60,014 nt of DNA from Gammaproteobacteria bacterium (GTDB taxonomy: Bacteria; Pseudomonadota; Gammaproteobacteria; Xanthomonadales; SZUA-36). The notes under the pieces were generated by a model, which saw nothing but the letters and a program-made list of their open reading frames with translations, ran no database searches and was not told the origin of the DNA. A program made the position numbers and the translations under genes. Of the stretch, positions 19,801-28,105 are shown in pieces (the first letter of the stretch is position 1; each line of letters begins with the position of its first letter). The stretch is from NCBI GenBank assembly GCA_024279945.1, contig JAJRRA010000016.1, positions 1 to 60,014 on the forward strand, in the 5' to 3' direction.

Positions 19801-21389
19801 TTGCCGGCTCCGAGCAAGTAAACCTGGGCGAACTGCGTTAGTTCATCAATCGCCTTCAGCAGCAGGGCTTTGCCTTTTCCCGCTTGTATCCTTCCCGGGA
19901 TCACCAGGCGCAGTTTCTGGTCTGTTCGCTCCCGGGGCCGTACTGTGCAGTCGCCCGGCAGTGCGGGAAGACCGTGTGGAATGATATTGATGTCGATTTC
20001 ATTCCAGCCGGGATCCAGCTTGCGTAGCAGTTCAGCAGTCGAACGACTGGGCGCTGCGACCTTGATGCCGTGGGTGATGATGGTCTCACGCCAGCGCTCG
20101 CCCAGCGCCTGCCATGCCTGAGCATTCCGATCACGGAAATCCGTTAACAGGGGGTTCTCCGACAGGGCCAGCTTCAGTCCTGAAACTTCGTTGTCATCAG
20201 ATTCACGACTGACCGGATAGCGTCCGGGATGGATACCCAGCAGTGGCCAACGGGGGTAAAAATCATGCAGAACCTGTACCGTTGGAAGGCCGGTTCGCAG
20301 CGTGTCCAGGCTGTGACCCACCAGGGAAGAAACAATGATTCGCCCGACACGGTATCTGCTGGTGATTTCCTGCAGGATTACCCGGTATTGTTCATTTGAT
20401 TCAGCGGTAGAACGGATTGGCGCTTGTAACCACCAACTGGCGATTGCTGTATCTGTCTGCTTGCCGTAATAGAGCGACAGGCGCTGTCCGGCGCCTTCAC
20501 CGGATTGCGGGCCCTCCGAACGAAGCTGGAAACTCAGTCCGCTCCCATCGGCGTCGATAAAGGAGTGCACCCATTGCCTGACACCGCCTCCCCAGCTATG
20601 CGTTATGTGAAGCGTTAAAGGTTTGTCATCCGGCGGAAATTCATCGACCACCACAGAACCGCTTCTCAGCCACGCATCAAGCCGTTCCACCAGCTTGCCC
20701 CAGGCTGGCGGCCGACGCTCTTCATGAGGCTCCAGCCGGGACTGATCAAACAGCCCGCGGCGGGGGTGGTGAACATAACAGTAATCCGTCACCAGCAGGC
20801 GACCGCCTTGTGCGGTCAGGCGAGGCAGGGCGTTTGCCGGACGGGTATCTTCCCGGGCCAGTATGGCGATGGCCCCGGCAGAGAAAAACAGCAGATGCTC
20901 CGGCCAGTGCGAGTGCTCGTGTAAGTGACCTTGCCCCAGCAGGGCGACCAGGGACTCTCGCCTGCCGTGCGGGACCTCATTCGTGCTTGACGCAGCGAGG
21001 CCTGCAAAGGGATTCAGGCTGGTTTCCGCATTGCTGAGTACGGTGAATACCACGGCGTTCTGATCGTCCGGCGCCTGTTCCTTTATCAGTCCCGCGAGCG
21101 TATATACCGCCGCTGCCGTGATGGCAAGCTCGGCATCAATTAACAGCAAGGCGTGGCCGGGAAAGCGACGGTCATGTTCAAGCAGTATCCGACCAGGTTG
21201 TTGCGGCCCGGAACTGCCACCTTCTTCAGAGCCCCAAGACCAGCCCTGCCAGCCCAAGGTGTTGAAGAAATCGAGCATGCGTTGCTCTGCTACAAGGTCA
21301 CCCTGTGAAAAAACACAGACAGCAGCCCTCTGCTCGACGTCAGCCGGCGACCTGGAATCAATCTCTTTGTCTGGTGTTTTGTGGTTCAT
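16861..21389 (-). pseudogene. very large multi-domain glycosyltransferase, interrupted by one frameshift
   Basis: The frame from the ATG at 21389 runs 1,274 residues to a stop at 17565. The rest continues in another frame to 16861. One extra A in the AAA run at 17598-17600 joins FDTVDLHYLRE to RLAELEDSLPLTRVAAQTRR, giving about 1,509 residues. The order is: an unfamiliar N-terminal part; a GT4/GT-B domain (IPGRIQAGKGK near 495, PETFSYTLSEMQ near 570); a coiled coil (about 695-765); SSSWRITRPFR near 790; a GT2/GT-A domain (VTVIIPVFNKW near 873, LLNNDTQV, YEDTDLAFRVRAKG near 1065); and a second GT4 domain ending in GAGVKGKVNMSMSRGQPVVAT. Such proteins build O-antigen or other surface glycans. 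No glycan cluster is adjacent. The indel may be a sequencing artefact. Confidence 0.85.
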
Positions 21390-21535
21390 GCAGATATTTT
21401 TTGTAGGATTCCGCCGGGATTTTACTGCTATCGTGGTACCTGTGTGCCCGGCTGGATAGAATGCCTTTATTCAGGATGATTTAGCCGGAATGGATTAGCC
21501 GGGATGAAACCCTATCATTATGGTCAAAGGATCGG

Positions 21536-23980
21536 GTGATGTCACCCGTTGGCAGGACATTTTCGTTGATGAGTAAAGGCAGGAAAAAGATCACTGGAAA
21601 AAAAAGGTCGACCGGTAAAAGGGCTGCCAGGAAGAAGACGGCCAGTCAGAAGAATGCCGTCCGGCGAACTCGCTCCCGCAAAAAGACAGGGGGTGGTTGG
21701 ATCGGCCGGATCTGGCGTCTTGCACTGCTGGTCGCCGGAATCTGCCTGGGCTTTCTGCTACCCTGGGTCACCTACCTTAACCACCAGGTGACGACCGAAT
21801 TTGAAGGGCGTAAATGGGACATTCCAAGCCGGGTTTACGCACGCGCGCTGGAGCTTTATCCGGGCGCATCACTTACGCTCAAAGACCTTGAGATTGAATT
21901 GAGTGTTGCAGGATACCGGCGCAAAACGAATGCCGGCAGACCCGGCATCTACCGCGTTGCCGGAAACACGGTGGAAATCTACCGGCGCGCGTTCCGCTTC
22001 CCCGACGGAGCTGAAGATGCGCTGCGTTTCTCGGTCCGGTTGCAGTCGGGTAAAGTTGTCAGCCTGCGCGATGTGGAGTCCGCGACCCCGCTGGATCTGG
22101 TGCGTCTGGAGCCGGCAGAAATTGCAGCCATTTATCCATTGCTTAAAGAAGATCGCACGCTGGTCAAAATCAAGGATGTCCCCCCTTTGTTGCTGACTGG
22201 CCTGCAGGCAGTAGAAGACCGGAATTTCAAACATCACCCCGGGGTGGATATCAAGGGCATCGCCCGGGCCGCGCTGGCCAACCTCAAGGCCGGCCGGGCC
22301 GTTCAGGGCGGTAGTACGCTGACGCAGCAACTGGTCAAAAATTATTTCCTCACGGATGAGCGCAGCGTCGCGCGCAAGGTCAATGAGGCGATCATGGCCC
22401 TGTTGCTGGAGTATCACTATGACAAGTCCGAGATCCTGGAGGCTTACCTAAACGAGGTATTCCTCGGTCAGCAGGGTGCTTACGCGGTGCACGGATTCGG
22501 CCGCGCCAGCCTGTACTACTTTGACCGGCCTCTGGAGCAACTTGAAGCGCAGCACATCGCCTTACTGATCGGCCTGGTTCGTGGTGCTTCCTATTACAAC
22601 CCCCGACGCCACTCCGAACGGGCGCTGAAACGGCGCAACCAGGTATTGTCAGCCTTTGAGACTACCGGCTTGCTGTCGGCAGCACAGGCGCGGACGGCAG
22701 CTGCCAGTCCGCTTGATGTCACGGAGCAACCACGCAGTCGTGGCACCCGGTATCCTGATTTTGTTGACCTGGTCAGGCGGCAACTGGCGCAGGTTTACCG
22801 TGAAGAAGATCTGAAAACCGAAGGTTTGAGCATTTTCACCACGCTGGCACCTACCGATCAGGAGAAAGCGCAACGGGCCGTTAGCCAGGGTCTCAAGAGC
22901 CTTTACGATCGCGGCCTGTCGGCCAGTCTGCAGGCGGCGATGGTGCTGGCCGATACGGACAGTGGTGAAATCAGGGCCCTGGTGGGTGACCGGGATGCCA
23001 GCCGGGCGGGTTTTAACCGCGCGCTGGACGCCCGCCGCCAGATCGGCTCGGTGATCAAGCCTCTGGTCTACCTGCTGGCGCTCGAGTACGAAGCAGACTA
23101 TAACCTGTTAACCCGCATTGAAGACCGGCCACTGTCATTGAAACAGCCGGATGGTAGTTTGTGGACCCCGGCTAATTACGACCACGTATCCCATGGCGAG
23201 GTCACCCTGCTCGAAGCACTGACCCGGTCGTATAACCAGGCCACGGTACGCCTCGGCCTGAATATCGGCATCAGTCACCTGTTGCGCAAGCTTGAGCAAC
23301 TGGGCGTGCGTGTGGATGTGCAGGCTGTACCTTCCGTTTTTCTTGGTGCGGTTGAACTGACGCCGCTGGAAGTGACTCAGATCTACCAGTCGCTGGCGGC
23401 CGGCGGCTACAGTGTGCCCTTGCGTGCCGTGATTGCGGTGCAAACGGCAGACGGTGATGAACTGGTTCGGTATCCCCTGCGCATGATGTCCCTGGCGCAT
23501 CGGGAAGCGATTGGCGTACTCAATTATGCGATGACCCAGGTGGTGGAGCAGGGTACTGCCAAAGCCCTGCCGGGGCTGCTGGGTAAACAGCTTGTGATTG
23601 CCGGCAAGACAGGCACCACAAACGATCGCCGCGATAGCTGGTTTGTCGGATATACTCGTCAGCGTATCGCCGTGGTCTGGGTGGGTGAGGATGACAACCG
23701 ACCGGCTCGCGTCACCGGCAGTAATGCTGCGATGCGCCTCTGGGCCGGCCTGTTCCGTGAACTGTCGATCGAGTCACTTGATCTGCGTTTGCCCGATGGC
23801 GCTTCCTGGCTGTGGGTGGACCGGGACAACGGCAAGCTGACGGGTGAGCATTGTCCCGCTGCGATCCAGCTTCCTTTCGTGGACGGTTCGGGACCTGCAC
23901 AGTTGTCTGACTGCCTGGCCAGGACGCGGGACGAGGAAGAGGAATCATTCTGGAGGAAGTGGTTTGGAAAGAAAAATTAG
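21536..23980 (+). CDS. mrcB: penicillin-binding protein 1B (bifunctional peptidoglycan synthase)
   Basis: Up to 814 residues. A very basic cytoplasmic tail (many Lys and Arg, residues 13-50) precedes one transmembrane helix (LALLVAGICLGFLLPWV). The GT51 transglycosylase domain shows EDRNFKHHPGVD and GGSTLTQQLVKNYFL. The transpeptidase domain has its SxxK serine in GSVIKPLVYLLAL, then SYN and KTGTTNDRRDSW. PBP1B polymerises and cross-links peptidoglycan in the periplasm. The GTG at 21536 and the adjacent ATG (21539) are possible starts, and MSKGRKK at 21569 is a further option. The 3' end overlaps the next gene's start. Confidence 0.94.
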   Translation: MMSPVGRTFSLMSKGRKKITGKKRSTGKRAARKKTASQKNAVRRTRSRKKTGGGWIGRIWRLALLVAGICLGFLLPWVTYLNHQVTTEFEGRKWDIPSRVYARALELYPGASLTLKDLEIELSVAGYRRKTNAGRPGIYRVAGNTVEIYRRAFRFPDGAEDALRFSVRLQSGKVVSLRDVESATPLDLVRLEPAEIAAIYPLLKEDRTLVKIKDVPPLLLTGLQAVEDRNFKHHPGVDIKGIARAALANLKAGRAVQGGSTLTQQLVKNYFLTDERSVARKVNEAIMALLLEYHYDKSEILEAYLNEVFLGQQGAYAVHGFGRASLYYFDRPLEQLEAQHIALLIGLVRGASYYNPRRHSERALKRRNQVLSAFETTGLLSAAQARTAAASPLDVTEQPRSRGTRYPDFVDLVRRQLAQVYREEDLKTEGLSIFTTLAPTDQEKAQRAVSQGLKSLYDRGLSASLQAAMVLADTDSGEIRALVGDRDASRAGFNRALDARRQIGSVIKPLVYLLALEYEADYNLLTRIEDRPLSLKQPDGSLWTPANYDHVSHGEVTLLEALTRSYNQATVRLGLNIGISHLLRKLEQLGVRVDVQAVPSVFLGAVELTPLEVTQIYQSLAAGGYSVPLRAVIAVQTADGDELVRYPLRMMSLAHREAIGVLNYAMTQVVEQGTAKALPGLLGKQLVIAGKTGTTNDRRDSWFVGYTRQRIAVVWVGEDDNRPARVTGSNAAMRLWAGLFRELSIESLDLRLPDGASWLWVDRDNGKLTGEHCPAAIQLPFVDGSGPAQLSDCLARTRDEEEESFWRKWFGKKN

Positions 23981-24479
23981 TGTTCGGTTTTTCCCGTACT
24001 TAATGTCCGGCCTGGTGCTGCTGTTGTCGGCCTGTGCTGGCCAGCGCACTGCGTCTGATGCAAACCGGGAAGTCGAAAGCCGGGTTCGCGTACCGGCCAG
24101 CCAGGAAAGCGAGGGAGTGCAGGTGTTTCCCCTGCAAAATTCAGCGGTACAGGAACTGCTGGCTGATGCAACTGGGGCGGAAACTTCTGGTGATTACAAC
24201 CAGGCTGCAGTTCTGTTGGAACGGGCCCTGAGGATACAGCCGAGAAATCCGGAAATCCTGCAGCAGATGGCGGAGATTCAATTGCAGCAACGGGACTATG
24301 GACAGGCCTTGAATTTTGCTGTGCGTTCCTATGATATCGGCCCGCGTGTGGGCGAAATCTGCAACCGTAACTGGCGTACCATCAGCGTGGCGCGGGAGCA
24401 CCTGGGAGACCGAAAAGGGTCAGTAGAGGCGGAACAACGTGCCAGGAACTGCATGAATACCAAACCCCAAAGCTACTGA
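23964..24479 (+). CDS. TPR-containing outer-membrane lipoprotein next to mrcB
   Basis: About 171 residues from a TTG at 23964 with a good GGAGG seven bases upstream. This start overlaps mrcB by 17 bases. The alternative is an ATG at 24003. A short hydrophobic segment ends in the lipobox LLSAC. The mature part has tetratricopeptide-like helices (NQAAVLLERALRIQPRNPEILQQMAEIQLQQRDYGQAL). Its place after mrcB recalls the gammaproteobacterial pattern of lipoprotein partners for PBP1B (CsiV/LpoB-like roles), but the sequence is not recognisably LpoB. A role in PBP regulation is inference only. Confidence 0.8.
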   Translation: MERKISVRFFPYLMSGLVLLLSACAGQRTASDANREVESRVRVPASQESEGVQVFPLQNSAVQELLADATGAETSGDYNQAAVLLERALRIQPRNPEILQQMAEIQLQQRDYGQALNFAVRSYDIGPRVGEICNRNWRTISVAREHLGDRKGSVEAEQRARNCMNTKPQSY

Positions 24480-24484
24480 TTGCC

Positions 24485-26386
24485 GTGATTCAAAGCACCG
24501 ACTTGCTGGGAGCCGATGGTCCCTTTGCCGATGCCTTGCCGGGCTTTGCGCCGCGTGAGACGCAGATCCGCATGGCTGAGGCTGTTGAGCAGGCATTGGC
24601 GCAAAAGAATTCGCTGGTCATCGAGGCCGGCACGGGCATCGGTAAGACCCTTGCCTACCTTGTTCCCGCTATTCTCAGTGGCGAACGGGTCATCATTTCC
24701 ACCGGTACCAAGAACTTGCAGGATCAACTTTTTTTTCGCGACATTCCGCTGGTCAAAGAGGCGCTGGGGGAGTTCATTAAAACCGCTCTGCTGAAAGGGC
24801 GGGCCAATTATCTCTGTCTGCACCGAATGCTGATGGCTCGTGCCGAAGGGCGCCTGCCCAGCAAAGAAGCCGTGCTGGAGCTTGGAGTGCTTCTCGACTG
24901 GAGTGCGAAAACGGTTGACGGTGATCTGTCGCTTTCATCTGCAGTCTCCGAGGACAGCGGCCTGTTGCCGTTGGTTACCTCCACCGCAGATAACTGTCTC
25001 GGTTCGGAATGCCCCCAGTTCGAGGACTGCTACGTGGCCAAAGCCAGGCGGGAGGCGCAGGATGCAGATATCGTGGTGGTCAATCACCATTTGTTGTTCG
25101 CCGACATGGCGATCAAGCAGAGTGGTTTTGGGGAAGTTTTACCTGGCGCCTCCTCCTTCATTGTAGACGAGGCACATCAGGCGCCGGAAACAGCATCCCG
25201 GTTTTTCAGTGTGACGCTGTCGGCTCGCCAGGTTAATGAATTATGCCGCGATTTTCTTGCAGCATCTGCGGAGGTATCGGGGGCGATGGGTATTCTCCGT
25301 GAACCGCTGGCTGATTGTCTGGAGAAAATGAAGGAAATCCAACTGGTCATCTCAGACAGGATGCCCGAACGCGCCCCCTGGCCGGAGATGATGCGTGATG
25401 AGCAGGTGCGCATGGCTTTACAGGAACTGGATCGTTCGGTCCATGCTCTGGGTGATGCAGTCAAGGATATGCAGGGCAGGGCGCGAGGCATGGATGCCTG
25501 CATTGATCGTCTGAATGAGTTGCAACTCCAACTGGATCGTTTCGATGCCGAACCGTCATCCGGAGAAGTGCGCTGGTTTGAAAAGCGTGGCCGTGGTTTT
25601 GCCATTCACATCACGCCGCTTGATGTTTCAACCCCGTTTAATGCGTTCCGGGAGAACACGGATGCGGCCTGGTTGTTTACTTCGGCTACTCTGGCGGTTG
25701 GTGATGATTTCCGGCATTTCACCCGGCAAATGGGTTTGGGTGACGCACAGACCCTGTTGCTGGACTCACCGTTCGACTATCCCAAAAATGCGTTGATGTG
25801 GTTGCCGGAGCACCTGCCTGAGCCACGCGATGCCGGGTATGTATCCGCCTTGCTGGATATTGTCGTTCCCTTGCTGGAGGCCAGCAGGGGCAGAGCTTTC
25901 CTGTTGTTCACCTCGCACCGCAATTTACGGCATGCGGCGGAGTTGCTGGCAGATTGTGTTTCGTTTCCACTGTTTGTTCAGGGAGAACAGCCCCGCAGTG
26001 TACTACTGGAGCAATTCAGGGCGTCCGGCGAGGGTGTGTTGCTGGGTTCGTCGAGTTTCTGGGAGGGGGTGGACGTAATCGGAGACGCGCTGTCGCTGGT
26101 GGTGATCGACAAGTTGCCGTTCGCTGCCCCGGATGATCCGGTAATGGAAGCGCGCAGCGAGGTGCTGAGAAAATCTGGTGGAAACCCCTTCGTCCAACTC
26201 TATCTGCCACAGGCCGTTATAGCTCTGAAACAGGGTGCGGGCCGCCTGATCCGGGATGTCAATGATCGTGGCGCACTGGTTATATGTGACCCGAGGATTC
26301 GCACCCGTTCCTACGGAAGCGTGTTTCGTAACAGCTTGCCGCCCATGCGCCTGGCCGAAGCGCAGTCTGATGTCGAGGTCTTTTGA
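24485..26386 (+). CDS. yoaA: ATP-dependent helicase of the YoaA/DinG family
   Basis: 633 residues from a GTG start. Walker A is EAGTGIGKTLAYLVP and the DEAH box is VDEAHQ. The four Fe-S cluster cysteines lie between them (YLCLHR, then NCLGSECPQFEDCYV), as in XPD/DinG-type helicases. The C-terminal motifs LFTSHRNLRHAAELL, GSSSFWEGVDVIGD and KQGAGRLIRD complete superfamily 2. The length suits YoaA, a DNA repair helicase that pairs with the polymerase clamp-loader subunit chi in E. coli. Its stop TGA touches the GTG of tsaB, and the same yoaA-tsaB order occurs in many gammaproteobacteria. Confidence 0.92.
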   Translation: MIQSTDLLGADGPFADALPGFAPRETQIRMAEAVEQALAQKNSLVIEAGTGIGKTLAYLVPAILSGERVIISTGTKNLQDQLFFRDIPLVKEALGEFIKTALLKGRANYLCLHRMLMARAEGRLPSKEAVLELGVLLDWSAKTVDGDLSLSSAVSEDSGLLPLVTSTADNCLGSECPQFEDCYVAKARREAQDADIVVVNHHLLFADMAIKQSGFGEVLPGASSFIVDEAHQAPETASRFFSVTLSARQVNELCRDFLAASAEVSGAMGILREPLADCLEKMKEIQLVISDRMPERAPWPEMMRDEQVRMALQELDRSVHALGDAVKDMQGRARGMDACIDRLNELQLQLDRFDAEPSSGEVRWFEKRGRGFAIHITPLDVSTPFNAFRENTDAAWLFTSATLAVGDDFRHFTRQMGLGDAQTLLLDSPFDYPKNALMWLPEHLPEPRDAGYVSALLDIVVPLLEASRGRAFLLFTSHRNLRHAAELLADCVSFPLFVQGEQPRSVLLEQFRASGEGVLLGSSSFWEGVDVIGDALSLVVIDKLPFAAPDDPVMEARSEVLRKSGGNPFVQLYLPQAVIALKQGAGRLIRDVNDRGALVICDPRIRTRSYGSVFRNSLPPMRLAEAQSDVEVF

Positions 26387-27100
26387 GTGAATAAGCTGCT
26401 ATCGATCGAAACCTCCGCTGAAAGTTGTTCCGTGGCATTGAGCACTGGCGAGAATACCCGGGAAAAATTCGAACTTGCACCCCGGCGGCACGCCGAGTTG
26501 ATTCTGCCGATGGTACGCAGCTTGCTGGCTGAAGCGGAATGGGTTCTTGGCCAGTTGGATTGCATTGCTTTTGGGCGCGGACCCGGCAGTTTCACCAGCC
26601 TGAGAATTGGCATCGGCGTTGTCCAGGGGCTTGCCTGGGGTGCAGATTTGCCGGTCGCTCCGGTCTCTTCCCTGGCCGCCGTGGCCCAGGCTGCGCTCGA
26701 ACAGAATCCGCTGCCACCTGGTGTTCAACATGTTTGTGTTGCCATGGACGCCCGTATGCAGGAAGTGTATACCGCAAATTTCGAGGTGGATGGAGGTGGG
26801 TTCGTGATTCCATCCGGTGAGGAACGAGTCTGTCCTCCGGGTGATGTTGGCTTTGAGGATGCAATCCGGATTCACACTGACGCCGCAAGCGGCATCTGCG
26901 CAGCAGGTAATGGTTTCGTGATATATCAGGAGTTGGAAAAACTGGCCGGCGATGCGAGACTTTACGTTGCGGATTGCTGGCCCCGGGCCAGTGCAGTCAG
27001 CCACCTGGCAACACGGTGGCTGAAACACCACAAGCCCCTGGCAGCGGCCCGGGCGCAGCCGGTCTATATCCGCAACCAGGTAGCAATTAAGCCCGGTTAA
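26387..27100 (+). CDS. tsaB: tRNA t6A37 threonylcarbamoyltransferase complex subunit TsaB
   Basis: 237 residues starting at the GTG that directly follows the yoaA stop (TGAGTG). The N terminus LLSIETSAESCSVALS and the segment GRGPGSFTSLRIGIGVVQGLA are TsaB hallmarks. TsaB is an ASKHA-fold partner of TsaD and TsaE in making N6-threonylcarbamoyladenosine at position 37 of ANN-decoding tRNAs, and is essential in many bacteria. The last four bases overlap the convergent hypothetical gene's end. Confidence 0.94.
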   Translation: MNKLLSIETSAESCSVALSTGENTREKFELAPRRHAELILPMVRSLLAEAEWVLGQLDCIAFGRGPGSFTSLRIGIGVVQGLAWGADLPVAPVSSLAAVAQAALEQNPLPPGVQHVCVAMDARMQEVYTANFEVDGGGFVIPSGEERVCPPGDVGFEDAIRIHTDAASGICAAGNGFVIYQELEKLAGDARLYVADCWPRASAVSHLATRWLKHHKPLAAARAQPVYIRNQVAIKPG

Positions 27101-27756
27101 CCCGGTGCCATTCTTGTCAGGTCTGCCAGCAAATCTATGGGTGACTCTGACAGTTGGTATACCAAACGGTCATTGAAGAGCTTTTCGAGACTCACTGATG
27201 TGGTCAGCGAGCCAATCCGGCGATCGCGGGTTTCCAGCAATTCAAGTAGCCTGGAAAAATAGACTGCCAGCATATGGAAAATCCATCTTTCAACCGGGGC
27301 AAGGTGTTCCGTCTTTTGTTGAAATAATTCTGGTAAATATGATTCGGCTTGAATTGCAGACAGCCATTTGCCGCCAGTCACCCAGTTGTTAACACAGATC
27401 CAGCTTTGAGGCTGGCCCATGCCGTCAACAGACAGGGCAGCAAGATGGCGCCATGAGTTCCGGTTTTTGACGGGTTCGTCCGTCAGGAAAATATGAAAGT
27501 GCCCGTGCTCACCGTCCCGGATATAGGGTGTGGTGTGTTGGTGATAGTAGGCGCGCAGACCAATGCCGGGATAGCAGAGGCGTGCTGCCGGGTATTTTTG
27601 TCCCGGTATGAATTTGTCTGCCTGTGGAATGATTGCCAGCACCGGGTTAGAAGCAGATTCACCAAACTCAAGCAGAGACTGGTACAAGCCATCGACCGCA
27701 GTTTGCCTGGATATCGGCGCGGAGCGGTTTGTCGATGTGCGTTCTGACCCGGTCAA
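27097..27756 (-). CDS. conserved hypothetical protein (DUF6969-like)
   Basis: 219 residues from a TTG at 27756. Key segments are GQKYPAARLCYPGIGLRAYYHQH, split by a His-rich run in GEHGHFHIF, then WICVNNWVTGGKW. I recall a DUF6969 family with a similar GEHGHFH motif, but this identification is uncertain. No catalytic function can be assigned, and the clustered histidines might bind a metal. It starts 10 bases after the cysteine-repeat gene and is likely in the same transcript as the YeeE transporter. The C terminus overlaps tsaB by four bases. The true start may lie further upstream, inside the cysteine-repeat gene, because the frame stays open there. Confidence 0.6.
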   Translation of the reverse strand: MTGSERTSTNRSAPISRQTAVDGLYQSLLEFGESASNPVLAIIPQADKFIPGQKYPAARLCYPGIGLRAYYHQHTTPYIRDGEHGHFHIFLTDEPVKNRNSWRHLAALSVDGMGQPQSWICVNNWVTGGKWLSAIQAESYLPELFQQKTEHLAPVERWIFHMLAVYFSRLLELLETRDRRIGSLTTSVSLEKLFNDRLVYQLSESPIDLLADLTRMAPG

Positions 27757-27766
27757 AATATTCAGC

Positions 27767-28105
27767 TTAGCCCTGTGCGCAGGGTGGAATTGAATCTTCC
27801 GGGACGCAGGGCTTGTCGTATAGAGAGCAAGGTGAGTCTATGGAGCATGGGTTTTCGTCTATTGAGCACGGTGATTCAAGGGCGCAGGGATTGTTGTACA
27901 TCGAGCACGGTGAATCGAGAGAGCAGGGCTGGTCATACATGACGCAAGGGGAGTCAGGAGCACAGCGTGTTTGTGTGCCTGCAGTCACCTCAATCCGCCG
28001 GGGTTCCGGCTCAGGCAGGCTGTGGCGGGTATGATCAATGGCTACGGCCAGGGTTGCCAGGCTGATGGCCGAGCCAAAAATCATCTTGCTGTGTTTCCGT
28101 TTCAT
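27767..28105 (-). CDS. cysteine-repeat protein coupled to the YeeE transporter
   Basis: 112 residues that I do not recognise from any named family. A basic start and one hydrophobic stretch (IFGSAISLATLAVAI) suggest a signal peptide or anchor, so export is likely. The remainder has ten cysteines at 48, 54, 61, 67, 74, 80, 87, 93, 100 and 109. Spacing alternates strictly 6 and 7 up to residue 100. The unit is 13 residues, roughly [DE]SPCSxYxxPCSL, repeated four times. The ATG overlaps the TGA of the sulfur transporter by four bases (ATGA), so translation should be coupled, which argues for a real gene. A role in binding a metal or carrying sulfur in the envelope is inference. Confidence 0.72.
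   Translation of the reverse strand: MKRKHSKMIFGSAISLATLAVAIDHTRHSLPEPEPRRIEVTAGTQTRCAPDSPCVMYDQPCSLDSPCSMYNNPCALESPCSIDENPCSIDSPCSLYDKPCVPEDSIPPCAQG
27825..27941. repeat. 39-bp tandem repeat inside the cysteine-repeat gene
   Basis: Three adjacent 39-base units (27825-27863, 27864-27902, 27903-27941), each beginning GAGCAMGGTGANTC or similar on the plus strand, with degenerate units on both sides. Each unit equals 13 codons, so the array keeps frame and encodes the two-cysteine protein unit. Such an array can expand or contract by slippage without a frameshift. Confidence 0.8.

Noticed and set aside
27825-27941. Regular 39-bp repeats as a CRISPR array
   Set aside because: The units are directly adjacent with no unique spacers, keep one reading frame and encode a regular protein repeat. 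No cas genes are near.
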